DNA of 64,000 bases from assembly GCF_900156895.1 (NCBI RefSeq), contig NZ_FTPD01000006.1, forward strand, positions 186,001 through 250,000. Reading direction: 5' to 3'. The DNA comes from Mesorhizobium prunaredense (GTDB taxonomy: Bacteria > Pseudomonadota > Alphaproteobacteria > Rhizobiales > Rhizobiaceae). The notes beneath the pieces are model-generated. The model was not told the origin of the DNA. It was given only the letters and a program-made list of their open reading frames with translations, and ran no database searches. A program made the position numbers and the translations under genes. Below are positions 55,396 to 63,864 of the stretch, piece after piece; within the stretch, counting starts at the first letter, position 1, and every line of letters starts with the position of its first letter.

Positions 55396-56208
55396 TCAGG
55401 CCTTCATCAGCCATTCGTGCTCGGGCGCGTTGTGGAATTTCCACGTCCGCTTCGGCCCGGCCATGACGTTGAGGTAGTAGAGGTCGTAGCCATGGCAGGC
55501 GGCGCAAGGATGATAGCCCTTGGGCACCAGCACGACGTCGCCGTCCTCGATCGCCATCGCCTCGTCGAGCGAACGAGCGCCATTCCGATCGGCATCGGTG
55601 TAGACGCGCTGGAAGGCAAAGCCCTGCGGCGGATTGAGGCGGTGGTAATAGGTCTCCTCAAGATAGGATTCGGCCGGCAGATTGTCCTGGTCATGCTTGT
55701 GCGGCGGATAGCTCGATGTATGGCCGCCAGGCGTAATGACCTCGACCACCAGCAATGAATCGGCCGGCTCGCCTTCCGGCAGGATGTTGGTGACGTAGCG
55801 CGTGTTGGTGCCCTTCCCGCGAACCTCATGGCCGAGATCCTTCGGTGCAATGACGCGGACCGGCAGGCCGCCGCCAAGCCCCGGCGCCGAGCAGACCGCG
55901 AGTTCGAGGCCGGTGTCGGCAGTCACCGACCAGTCAGAGCCCTGCGGCACATAGACCGACCACGGCTTGCCTTCGAAGGGCGACATGCGTTCGCCGAGCA
56001 GGCCGAGATCGTTGCCGCCGGCCTTGGCCTTGCCCTTGCCGGTGACGAACACCAGGCAGACTTCACAGCTCGCGGTTTGTCCGGAGACGGTCTCGCCGGG
56101 CCGCAATCGATGCAGATCGAAACCGACATAGGTCCAGCCGGCGTTTTGCGGCGTCACATGGGCGACGCGGCCATGGCCCTTATCGGCTTTGACGAGCAGT
56201 TTGGACAT
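55396..56208 (-). CDS. iolB: 5-deoxy-glucuronate isomerase IolB
   Basis: 270 residues of the two-cupin IolB family. TYVGFDLHRLRPGETVSGQT, ARSLDEAMAIEDGDVVLVPK, GYHPCAACHGYDLYYLNVMA, and TPGGHTSSYPPHKHDQDNLP with the metal His residues. IolB converts 5-deoxy-glucuronate to 2-deoxy-5-keto-gluconate, the substrate of IolC. It is the last gene of the minus-strand iol operon. Confidence 0.92.
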   Translation of the reverse strand: MSKLLVKADKGHGRVAHVTPQNAGWTYVGFDLHRLRPGETVSGQTASCEVCLVFVTGKGKAKAGGNDLGLLGERMSPFEGKPWSVYVPQGSDWSVTADTGLELAVCSAPGLGGGLPVRVIAPKDLGHEVRGKGTNTRYVTNILPEGEPADSLLVVEVITPGGHTSSYPPHKHDQDNLPAESYLEETYYHRLNPPQGFAFQRVYTDADRNGARSLDEAMAIEDGDVVLVPKGYHPCAACHGYDLYYLNVMAGPKRTWKFHNAPEHEWLMKA

Positions 56209-56214
56209 CGCGCT

Positions 56215-56433
56215 TCATTCCTTTGGTTCGGTGTCGGCCGAATCCTTGCCGCCGTCGGCCGGCTTATAGAGATAGAAGAACTGCCAGACGGCATAGCCGG
56301 CGAAGCCGAGCGCGATCGTGCCCCAGAACGGCGCGCCGGTGGCAAACTCGACCACGGCCCAGCCCAGGCAGACGGCGACGATGGCAACGCGCCGCCACAG
56401 GGGCCGGAAGAACGGATGCTCAGAGTCCTTCAT
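56215..56433 (-). CDS. Small two-helix membrane protein of the iol operon
   Basis: 72 residues with two hydrophobic segments (VAIVAVCLGWAVVEFATGAP and FWGTIALGFAGYAVWQFFYL) and a charged tail (DGGKDSADTEPKE). Similar small proteins stand between iolE and iolB in rhizobial clusters and are unassigned. It ends six bases before the iolB start, so it is in the same transcript. Role unknown. Confidence 0.7.
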   Translation of the reverse strand: MKDSEHPFFRPLWRRVAIVAVCLGWAVVEFATGAPFWGTIALGFAGYAVWQFFYLYKPADGGKDSADTEPKE

Positions 56434-56481
56434 CGAATCGGCCCCCGTATCGGATCACCCCGTCGCCGGGAATAGACTCGC

Positions 56482-57399
56482 TCAAGCATTGGGGAAGCCC
56501 TGCGTTTCAACCGTGTAGCCGGCGGCCGTCATCACCCGCATCAATTCCTTGTAGCCGACTTGCGCCATCCTGAGCGGCGGATTCTTCCTGGGATCCTGCT
56601 CGGCCTCAACCACGAACCAGCCTTCATGGCCATAGTTCGCCAGCCTTTCCACAATGGCACCGAAATCCAGCGAACCATCTCCCGGCACCGTGAAGGCGCC
56701 GAGCGCCACGGCATCGAGGAAGGATTGCTTCTGGCGATCGAGTTTTTCGATCACCTCCATGCGCACGTCCTTCACATGGACATGATTGATGCGACGGTGA
56801 TGATTGTCGATGGCGCGCAGAACATCGCCGCCGGCAAAAGCCAGGTGGCCGGCGTCGAGCAGCAGTGGAATGCCTTCTCCCGAATGACGCATGAAGGCGT
56901 CGAGTTCCGGCTCAGTTTCGACCACCGCCGCCATATGATGGTGGTAGGAGAGCGGCATGCCTTGCTCGGCGCACCATTCGCCGAACTGCGTGAGGCGCCT
57001 CGCATACGCCTTCATCTCGTCGTCCGAAAGCCTCGGCTTGGTGGCGAGCGGCTTTGAGCGGTCGCCCTGGATGGAGCGGCCGACCTCACCATAGACGATG
57101 CAGGGCGCGTTCACCGCCTTGAACAGATCGATCATCGGCTGGATGCGATCCTTATTCCTGGCCATGTCTTCGTCGACCAGCGTACCGGAGAACCAGCCGC
57201 CGCAGAGCGTCACGTCGGCCTCCTTCAGGATCGGCAGCATGATTTTCGGATCACTGGGAAAACGGCGGCCCATTTCCATGCCGGTGAAGCCCGCCGAGCG
57301 CGATTGCGCCAAGCACTCCTCCAGCGACACGTCATCGCTGAGTTCCGCAAGATCGTCGTTCCACCATGCAATGGGGGAGATGCCCAGTTTGGCTTTCAA
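56482..57399 (-). CDS. iolE: Myo-inosose-2 dehydratase IolE
   Basis: 305 residues of the xylose-isomerase-like TIM barrel type: GISPIAWWNDDLAELSDDVS, GFTGMEMGRRFPSDPKIMLP, GMPLSYHHHMAAVVETEPEL, INHVHVKDVRMEVIEKLDRQ. Metal ligands Glu, Asp and His lie in these blocks. IolE dehydrates 2-keto-myo-inositol. The start is TTG 57399, seven bases after GGAG; no ATG is available near the conserved start. It is preceded by an intergenic repeat after iolD. Confidence 0.9.
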   Translation of the reverse strand: MKAKLGISPIAWWNDDLAELSDDVSLEECLAQSRSAGFTGMEMGRRFPSDPKIMLPILKEADVTLCGGWFSGTLVDEDMARNKDRIQPMIDLFKAVNAPCIVYGEVGRSIQGDRSKPLATKPRLSDDEMKAYARRLTQFGEWCAEQGMPLSYHHHMAAVVETEPELDAFMRHSGEGIPLLLDAGHLAFAGGDVLRAIDNHHRRINHVHVKDVRMEVIEKLDRQKQSFLDAVALGAFTVPGDGSLDFGAIVERLANYGHEGWFVVEAEQDPRKNPPLRMAQVGYKELMRVMTAAGYTVETQGFPNA

Positions 57400-57427
57400 G
57401 TCGTCACTCCAATTTCAGTTCGTGTCC

Positions 57428-57532
57428 ACCCTCCCCCTTGTGGGGAGGGTCGCTGCGAAGCAGCGGGGTGGGGGGCGGCGCCGGACCCCCACCCGGACCT
57501 TCGGTCCGACCTCCACACAAGGGGGAGGTAGG
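57428..57532. repeat. Intergenic repeat between iolD and iolE
   Basis: Outer arms CCTCCCCCTTGTGG and CACACAAGGGGGAGG pair, with inner stems (CGCTGCGAAGCAGCG and CGGACCTTCGGTCCG). It belongs to the same class of rhizobial intergenic repeats as 52469-52637. It splits the iol operon and may lower iolE-iolB transcript levels. Confidence 0.65.
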
Positions 57533-57554
57533 GGCTTGGCAGCGCCGACATCAA

Positions 57555-59402
57555 TCACCAACACATCTGCATCCGCCGCTTTTCTTCATAGGCTCTGCGT
57601 GCGGCGTTGACCTGCGGCCGCGAAGAAACTTCCGGCACGGCGACATCCCACCAATGGCCGCCGACATCGGTCGACACCAGCGGGTCGGTGTCGATGACCA
57701 GTACCGTCGTCTTGCTATTGTCTTTCGCCTTTGCCAGCGCCGTTTCCAACCCTGCGATCGACGAGACTTTCTCGGCGATGGCGCCGAGGCTTGCCGCATG
57801 CGCGGCGAAGTCGATGTCGGGCATAATCTCGTGGCGGGCGTCCTTCAGCAGATTGTTGAAGTTGGCGCCGCCGGTTGCCATCTGCAGCCGGTTGATGCAG
57901 CCATAGCCCCGGTTGTCGAGCAGCACGATGGTCAGCTTGAGGCCGAGCATGACCGAGGTTGCGATCTCGGAATTGAGCATCAGATAGGAGCCGTCGCCGA
58001 TCATGACGACGACCTCCTCGTCGGGCTTGGCCATCTTGACGCCAAGTCCGCCTGCGATCTCGTAGCCCATGGTCGAGAAGCCGTATTCGGCGTGGTAGGA
58101 GCCGGGTGCGCCCGCCTGCCAGAGCTTGTGCAACTCGCCGGGCAGGCCACCGGCGGCATGAAGCAATATCACGTCGGAGCCCATGGCGCGCTGCACGGCG
58201 CCGATCACCTGCGCGTCGGACGGGGAGGCGGCATTGGTCGAAGCCGTCACCTTGCCGGCTTCGGCCTGCCATTCTTTCTTCCCCCTGGCGGCATTATCGG
58301 TCCAGGCAGCCGGCGCCTGCCAGCCGTTCAGCGCCGCGCCGAACTCGGCGAGCCCTTCCGCCGCATCGGCTACCAGCGGCAGCGCTTGGTGCTTGCCCGC
58401 ATCGAAAGGCTGGACGTTCAGTCCGATGATGGTCTTGCCGGAATTCTTGAACAGCGCCCACGAGCCGGTGGTGAAATCCTGCAATCTGGTGCCGACGGCA
58501 AGCACGACATCGGCTTCCTCGGCCAGCCTATTGGCGGCCGAAGTGCCGGTGACGCCGACCGCCGCCATGTTGAGCGGATGATCGTCCGGCAGCGAGGATT
58601 TTCCGCCCTGCGTCTCGCAGACCGGGATGCCGGCGCCTTGCGCCAGCTTCGCCAGCTCGCCGGAAGCCTGCGAATAAAGCACGCCGCCGCCGGCAATCAC
58701 CAATGGCTTTGTTGCCGCCTTCAGCGCCGCCACCGCGGCCGCCAGTTCCCCACGGTCCGGACGCGGCCGGCGCTGATGCCAGACCCGTTCGGCAAAAAAG
58801 CTCTCGGGGTAATCAAAGGCCTCGGCCTGCACGTCCTGGCAGAGCGCCAAGGTCACCGGTCCGCATTCGGCCGGATCGGTCAGCACCTGCATGGCACGGT
58901 TGAGCGCCGGGATGATCTGCTCGGGCCGGGTGATGCGGTCGAAATAGCGCGACACCGGCCGGAAGCAGTCGTTGACCGTCGCGGTACCGTCGGAGAAATC
59001 TTCGGCCTGCTGCAGGACGGGATCGGGGATACGATTGGCGAAGACGTCGCCGGGGAGAAACAGGACGGGCAACCGGTTTACATGCGCAAGTGCCGCCGCC
59101 GTCACCATGTTTAGCGCGCCGGGGCCGATCGAACTGGTTGCCGCCATGAACCGGCGGCGAAAATTGGCCTTGGCATAGGCGATCGCCGCATGCGCCATGC
59201 CCTGTTCGTTGTGGGCGCGAAAGGTCGGCAATTCGTCGCGCACCTGATAAAGCGCCTCGCCGATGCCGGCGACATTGCCGTGGCCGAAGATCGCCCAGAC
59301 GCCGCCGAAGATCGGCATTCTCCTGCCGTCGATCTCGGTCATCTGGCGAGCAAGAAAGCGGGTCAGCGCCTGCGCCATCGTCAGGCGGATTATCCTGGTC
59401 AT
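57555..59402 (-). CDS. iolD: 3D-trihydroxycyclohexane-1,2-dione hydrolase IolD
   Basis: 615 residues of the thiamine diphosphate family. FLARQMTEIDGRRMPIFGGV, MAATSSIGPGALNMVTAAAL, GKTIIGLNVQPFDAGKHQAL, and the ThDP motif VVMIGDGSYLMLNSEIATSV followed by LDNRGYGCINRLQM. IolD opens the ring of the trihydroxy-dione to 5-deoxy-glucuronate. ATG 59402 follows GGAGG; longer upstream frames are antisense artefacts. It lies between iolC and iolE in the operon. Confidence 0.93.
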   Translation of the reverse strand: MTRIIRLTMAQALTRFLARQMTEIDGRRMPIFGGVWAIFGHGNVAGIGEALYQVRDELPTFRAHNEQGMAHAAIAYAKANFRRRFMAATSSIGPGALNMVTAAALAHVNRLPVLFLPGDVFANRIPDPVLQQAEDFSDGTATVNDCFRPVSRYFDRITRPEQIIPALNRAMQVLTDPAECGPVTLALCQDVQAEAFDYPESFFAERVWHQRRPRPDRGELAAAVAALKAATKPLVIAGGGVLYSQASGELAKLAQGAGIPVCETQGGKSSLPDDHPLNMAAVGVTGTSAANRLAEEADVVLAVGTRLQDFTTGSWALFKNSGKTIIGLNVQPFDAGKHQALPLVADAAEGLAEFGAALNGWQAPAAWTDNAARGKKEWQAEAGKVTASTNAASPSDAQVIGAVQRAMGSDVILLHAAGGLPGELHKLWQAGAPGSYHAEYGFSTMGYEIAGGLGVKMAKPDEEVVVMIGDGSYLMLNSEIATSVMLGLKLTIVLLDNRGYGCINRLQMATGGANFNNLLKDARHEIMPDIDFAAHAASLGAIAEKVSSIAGLETALAKAKDNSKTTVLVIDTDPLVSTDVGGHWWDVAVPEVSSRPQVNAARRAYEEKRRMQMCW

Positions 59403-59437
59403 GTTGTTTTCCTCCGCAGTCCTTATGCCGCGCCTTC

Positions 59438-61372
59438 TTATGCTGCTTTGCGGCCGCGCGCGGCAAGCCATGCCTCGGTCAGCCTCTCGAAGCGCGACGC
59501 CATGTCGGCCACCGCCTCCTCGTCCGACATCTTGCCGGCAAGCCATTGTTCGGCCGCGTTGATGAAGATGGTGCGACCGACGGCGAAGCCCTTGACGATG
59601 GGCGCCTTGGCGGTGGCGGCAAAGGCCGCTTCCAGTTCGTCCTGTGGCGCTTCGAGGCCGAGCAGCACAACCCCGCGACACCACGGATCGTTCTTCAGGA
59701 TCACCGCTTCGATCTTCGCCCAGGCCCCGGCTGAGGCCTGCGGTTCAAGCTTCCACCAGTCGGGCTTGATGCCAAGCGCATAGAGTTCCTCCAGCACCCG
59801 CGGGATGGACGTGTCGTCGAGCTCGCCGTGCTTGCCGGCGATGATCTCGATGAGAAGTTCTCTGCCTACTTTCCGCGCGGCCTCGAACAGGCTTTTGAGC
59901 TTCTGCTGCTGCTCGGCCTTCAGCGCCTCCGGGTCGTCGGGGTGGTAGAAGCACAGGCACTTGATGCAATGGTCGACCGGCCACTCGATCAGTTGCGAGC
60001 CGATATCCTGCGAGAATTCGAAACGAAGCGGCCGCGATCCGGGCAATTCGACTGGCCGGCCAAGCCAGGCGAAAGGATGGCGGGCGAATTCGAACATCGC
60101 CTCGCGGCCGTATTTTTCGTCGAGCAGCATGCCGTAGCCGGCGCGGCCGGCGGCAACCTTTGCCGCCGCCTTGACCGTCAGCACCTTGAAATCATGGATG
60201 CGCGACAGGTCGGCGCCTGCCTTCACGGCGACATCGTCAAGCTGGATACGGTGATCGCAGGCCAGCGCCATCAGCGATGGAATGTCTCGCCGGCGCGTCG
60301 TCGCCCAATGGATATGGTTGATCGCCTCGTCCTTGCGCAGCGCCAGGTGCCTGCTGCCGTTCTTCAGGAAGAACTGCAATTCCTCGAAGGTCGGATATTC
60401 CGGCGCACAGAGCAGCCGCGACACGGCGAAGGCGCCGCAGGCGTTGGCCCAGGTCGCTGCCGTCTCCAGGCTCTCCTCGCCGAGCCAGCCGCGCAAAAAA
60501 CCCGACATGAAGGCATCGCCGGCGCCGAGGACATTGTAGACCTCGATCGGAAAACCCTTGCCAACGATGCCGTCTTCGAGGTCGTCGCTGATCGGCCCGT
60601 CATAGACGATGCAGCCCATGGCGCCGCGCTTCAAGACGATCGTGGCCTTGCACAGCGAGCGGATGGTCTTCAACGCGCTCAGGCAATCATCGGCACCGGA
60701 GGCGATCATGATCTCTTCTTCGGTGCCGACGATCAGGTCGCAGTCGGGCAGCACTGTCTTCAACTGGGCGGAGACCCGGTCGGATTTCACATAGCGCTCG
60801 AAGCCTTCGGCATGGCCGGCGAGACCCCAGAGATTAGGACGGTAGTCGATGTCGAACACCACCTTGCCGCCCGTGGCCTTGATGGCACGGATCGCCTTGC
60901 GTTGCGCGGCGTCGCTGTTGGGTCGCGAAAAATGCGTGCCGGTGACGACGATCGCGCGTGCCGAAGCGATGAACGTCTCATCGATGTCGTCTTCCGAAAG
61001 CGCCATGTCGGCGCAGTCGGTGCGATAGAAGATCATCGGCGAGACGCCCTCGTCCTCGACCGACAGCAGCACCAGCGCGGTCAGCCGGTCCGGGTCGGTC
61101 CTGAGGCCGGCCACGGAAACGCCCTCGCGTGCCAGCTGCTCGCGGATGAAACGGCCCATCTGCTCGTCGCCGACGCGGGTGAGCAGCGCCGAGCGCAGGC
61201 CGAGCCTGGCCGTGCCGACCGAAATGTTGGCCGGACAGCCGCCGACCGATTTGGCAAAGGAGGTGATATCCTCCAGGCGCGAGCCGATCTGCTGGCCGTA
61301 GAGGTCGACCGAGGCGCGGCCAATGGTGATGACGTCGAGCGGCGCATGTTTCGCGTCCACGGCTTCGCTCAT
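59438..61372 (-). CDS. iolC: IolC: 5-dehydro-2-deoxygluconokinase fused to DUF2090 domain
   Basis: 644 residues in two domains. Residues 1-330 are a PfkB sugar kinase: DVITIGRASVDLYGQQIGSR, GGCPANISVGTARLGLRSAL, AIVVTGTHFSRPNSDAAQRK, and VYNVLGAGDAFMSGFLRGWL with the catalytic Asp. The last 300 (from about SLMALACDHRIQLDDVAVKA) are DUF2090, a class I aldolase-like fold seen as the C-terminus of rhizobial IolC. The kinase phosphorylates 2-deoxy-5-keto-gluconate; the second domain may carry the aldolase step (IolJ-like), which is unproven. ATG 61372 follows GGGAGG. First gene of the operon behind the IolR box. Confidence 0.92.
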   Translation of the reverse strand: MSEAVDAKHAPLDVITIGRASVDLYGQQIGSRLEDITSFAKSVGGCPANISVGTARLGLRSALLTRVGDEQMGRFIREQLAREGVSVAGLRTDPDRLTALVLLSVEDEGVSPMIFYRTDCADMALSEDDIDETFIASARAIVVTGTHFSRPNSDAAQRKAIRAIKATGGKVVFDIDYRPNLWGLAGHAEGFERYVKSDRVSAQLKTVLPDCDLIVGTEEEIMIASGADDCLSALKTIRSLCKATIVLKRGAMGCIVYDGPISDDLEDGIVGKGFPIEVYNVLGAGDAFMSGFLRGWLGEESLETAATWANACGAFAVSRLLCAPEYPTFEELQFFLKNGSRHLALRKDEAINHIHWATTRRRDIPSLMALACDHRIQLDDVAVKAGADLSRIHDFKVLTVKAAAKVAAGRAGYGMLLDEKYGREAMFEFARHPFAWLGRPVELPGSRPLRFEFSQDIGSQLIEWPVDHCIKCLCFYHPDDPEALKAEQQQKLKSLFEAARKVGRELLIEIIAGKHGELDDTSIPRVLEELYALGIKPDWWKLEPQASAGAWAKIEAVILKNDPWCRGVVLLGLEAPQDELEAAFAATAKAPIVKGFAVGRTIFINAAEQWLAGKMSDEEAVADMASRFERLTEAWLAARGRKAA

Positions 61373-61469
61373 TCGAACCTCCCATCAGCCTTGTTGTCTT
61401 GGGTAACACGCGCGAGCGGCAGCGTGGCGCCGGCAATATGAAATAATAATTCCAATCGATAGTCAATAT

Positions 61470-61483
61470 GGAACGTGCGTTCC
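61470..61483 (-). promoter_or_regulatory. IolR box upstream of iolC
   Basis: GGAACGTGCGTTCC is an exact GGAA-N6-TTCC, the motif I recall from work on Sinorhizobium meliloti IolR. On the minus strand it lies just before TTGACT (61461-61466, read on the reverse strand), a good -35, and about 98 bases upstream of the iolC start. It is thus placed to block iolC transcription. It also overlaps the region just after the iolR stop. Confidence 0.65.
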
Positions 61484-61502
61484 TTTGCCGAAAAGTAGCC
61501 TG

Positions 61503-62348
61503 TCAGGCCTTGCGCTTCCCGCCGGTGTCGCGCCGCTTTTCGCCAACCGCAACGGTCAGCGCCATGGCCAGCGCCATCGTTGCCGACAGCGAGCGGAATC
61601 CGGCGAAATCGGCCTCGGCGACTTCGAACCAGACCTTGGCGAACTGGGCGAGTGGCGAAAAGGAACTGTCGGTGATCGCCACGATCGGCACGCCTTGCTC
61701 GGAAATGACGCGCGCCTCCTCGATGGCCGCCGGCGCATAGGGTGAGAAACTGATGGCGATGACGGCATCCCTGGGCGAGGCAAAGCTGATCATCTCGGCG
61801 TTGAGGCCGGCGGCCGATTCGATCAGCTGGTTGCGGATCTTGAGCTTGCCCAGCGCATAGGCGATGTAGGAGGCGACCGGATAGGAGCGGCGCTTGGCCA
61901 GCACATAGATCGTCTCCGCCTTCGCCAGCAGGGCGATCGCATCTTCGAAATGGTCTTCGTTCAGCCTGCCTGAAATATCGTTGAGCGATGTGCTCGCCGC
62001 GGCGACGAAGCCGTCGAAAATCGCCCGGTGACCGGCGCCTTCCTCGGCCTTGGCGCGCAATGCCGCCAGCCTTTCGTCATAGGACGAATTGCGCTCACGC
62101 AGGCGCTCGCGAAACACCAGTTGCAGGCTGGTGAAGCCGTCGAAGCCGAGTTGCTGGGCGAAGCGGATCAAGGTCGAAGGCTGAACGCCGGCGGAGGCGG
62201 CGATGCTGGCGGCGGTGCCGAAGGCAATATCGTCGGGATTGTCGAGCGCATAGGCAGCGATCTGCGCGATACGCTTGGGCAGGCTCTGGCGCCGTTCCAG
62301 GATCGTCGTACGCAACGTCTCGAAATCGCGGGGCACCCGTTCGTCCAT
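61503..62348 (-). CDS. iolR: Inositol repressor IolR (RpiR/MurR family)
   Basis: 281 residues. N-terminal RpiR helix-turn-helix: LPKRIAQIAAYALDNPDDIA, FGTAASIAASAGVQPSTLIR, FAQQLGFDGFTSLQLVFRER. C-terminal SIS sugar-phosphate domain: LLAKAETIYVLAKRRSYPVA, MISFASPRDAVIAISFSPYA and EQGVPIVAITDSSFSPLAQF. The RpiR protein beside iolCDEB in rhizobia is the inositol repressor. ATG 62348 follows GGAGC with a short gap. It is divergent from the dehydrogenase at 62503. Confidence 0.9.
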   Translation of the reverse strand: MDERVPRDFETLRTTILERRQSLPKRIAQIAAYALDNPDDIAFGTAASIAASAGVQPSTLIRFAQQLGFDGFTSLQLVFRERLRERNSSYDERLAALRAKAEEGAGHRAIFDGFVAAASTSLNDISGRLNEDHFEDAIALLAKAETIYVLAKRRSYPVASYIAYALGKLKIRNQLIESAAGLNAEMISFASPRDAVIAISFSPYAPAAIEEARVISEQGVPIVAITDSSFSPLAQFAKVWFEVAEADFAGFRSLSATMALAMALTVAVGEKRRDTGGKRKA

Positions 62349-62439
62349 AGTCGCTCCGCCTAGGTCCATCAGTCGATGCCGTGTGATGCCCCATCATAGC
62401 GAGCCTGTGCAAGAAGGCCATAAAAAATGAGCCATGCGT

Positions 62440-62460
62440 TCCATTTCTGGAGAAAATGGA
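62440..62460 (+). promoter_or_regulatory. Dyad between iolR and the divergent dehydrogenase gene
   Basis: TCCATTT-CTGGAGA-AAATGGA is a perfect 7-7-7 inverted repeat about 43 bases before the dehydrogenase start. It does not match GGAA-N6-TTCC in orientation but shares TTCCA/TGGA ends. Candidate operator, perhaps for IolR. Confidence 0.45.
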
Positions 62461-62502
62461 CTAATTCATCCACACAACCTTTCTGGCAGCGGAGACAAGG
62501 AA

Positions 62503-63612
62503 ATGGTCGGAGTCGGTCTTATCGGCACGGGGTTCATGGGCAAGTGCCACGCTATCGCCTGGAACGCGGTCGGCACCGTCTTTCCGGACGTGGCCAAGCC
62601 TAGGCTGGTCCATCTCGGCGAGCTCAGTGACGACCTTGCCAAGCGCCGGGCGACCGAGTTCGGCTTCGCCAAGGGCTCCGGCGACTGGCGCGCCGTCGTC
62701 AACGATCCGAACGTCGATATCGTCTCGCTGACCACGCCGAACCAGTTCCACCCGGAGATGGCCATCGCCATCCTCGAAGCTGGCAAGCATCTGTGGTGCG
62801 AAAAACCGATGGCGCCGAGCTTTGCCGAGGCGCAAGCCATGGCGGCGGCGGCGCAAAAATCCGGTAAGGTGGCCGCGCTCGGCTATAATTATATTCAGAA
62901 TCCGGCGATCCGCCATATAGGTGCGCTGCTCGACGAGAAGATGATCGGTGAAGTCAACCATCTGCGCATCGAGATGGACGAGGATTTCATGGCCGACCCG
63001 GAGGCGCCGTTCTTCTGGAAGCACGAGGCGGCGTCCGGTTACGGCGCGCTCGATGATTTCGCCGTGCATCCGCTGTCGCTGGTCTCGGTGCTGTTCGGCC
63101 GCGTCGCCCGCGTCATGTGCGACATGGCAAAACCCTATGCCGATCGCCGCGTCGCATCAGGCGGGCGTCGCGCGGTCGAGACCTACGACATCGCCAGCGT
63201 GCTGATGCATCTCGAAAACGGCATTGCCGGCACACTGCTGGTCAACCGTTCGGCCTGGGGCCGCAAGGGCCGGATCGCCATCCAGGTCTTCGGCTCGAAG
63301 GGCTCGATCCTGTACGACCAGGAGAGGATGAACGAGTTCCAGCTTTACCTGACATCCGACCGCCCGACCGAGCAAGGCTATCGCACCATCCTGGTGGCGC
63401 CGCATCACAAGCCCTACGACGCCTTCCTGCCGGCGCCCGGCCACGGTCTCGGCTTCAACGATCTCAAGATCATCGAATGCCGCGAGCTTTTGACGCGGCT
63501 GGCCGGCAAGCCGGCGCGGATCATCGATTTCGGCGAAGGACTCGAAATCGAGCGCACCGTGCATGCCATGGCGCGCTCATTCGAGGAACAGCGCTGGGTC
63601 GCGGTGCGGTAG
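62503..63612 (+). CDS. Gfo/Idh/MocA-family oxidoreductase
   Basis: 369 residues. Rossmann motif VGVGLIGTGFMGKCHAIAWN, then the family EKP motif in WCEKPMAPSFAEAQAMAAAA, ALGYNYIQNPAIRHIGALLD, and GALDDFAVHPLSLVSVLFGR. The family includes inositol 2-dehydrogenase and related cyclitol or sugar dehydrogenases. Position divergent from iolR fits an inositol-type substrate, but it is not clearly IolG by sequence, so no symbol is given. ATG 62503 follows GGAGACAAGG. Confidence 0.88.
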   Translation: MVGVGLIGTGFMGKCHAIAWNAVGTVFPDVAKPRLVHLGELSDDLAKRRATEFGFAKGSGDWRAVVNDPNVDIVSLTTPNQFHPEMAIAILEAGKHLWCEKPMAPSFAEAQAMAAAAQKSGKVAALGYNYIQNPAIRHIGALLDEKMIGEVNHLRIEMDEDFMADPEAPFFWKHEAASGYGALDDFAVHPLSLVSVLFGRVARVMCDMAKPYADRRVASGGRRAVETYDIASVLMHLENGIAGTLLVNRSAWGRKGRIAIQVFGSKGSILYDQERMNEFQLYLTSDRPTEQGYRTILVAPHHKPYDAFLPAPGHGLGFNDLKIIECRELLTRLAGKPARIIDFGEGLEIERTVHAMARSFEEQRWVAVR

Positions 63613-63698
63613 CGACCCGCAATCCGAGCCTCGACGCCACCCATGCCAGGGCAAGGGAGAGCTTGTGTTGGAGAGTGCCAATTGTCGATATTGACGCT

Positions 63699-63864
63699 GC
63701 CCCTCATTGCCCTGCCGGGCCTTTCTCCCCGTAAACGGGGAGAAAGAAGCTGACCGCCCCTCGGCGCCCTTCCTGCTACGCTTGAAGTTGGCGAAACCGT
63801 GGACAACGGCATCTTTCTCCCCGTCACTATACGGGGAGAAATGCCCGGCAGGGCAATGAGGGGC
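63699..63864. repeat. Intergenic repeat with 22-bp perfect inverted arms
   Basis: Arms at 63699-63720 and 63843-63864 are perfect inverted copies of 22 bases. Two hairpins lie inside: TTCTCCCCGT-AAA-CGGGGAGAA near 63723 and a related one, TTCTCCCCGTCACTATACGG, near 63814. Same class as the repeats at 49649 and 52469. The remaining 136 bases to the window end show no gene. Confidence 0.75.

Noticed and set aside
59828..61441. Long plus-strand frame opposite iolC
   Set aside because: Antisense artefact of GC-rich coding DNA; no domain, and iolC on the minus strand is certain.
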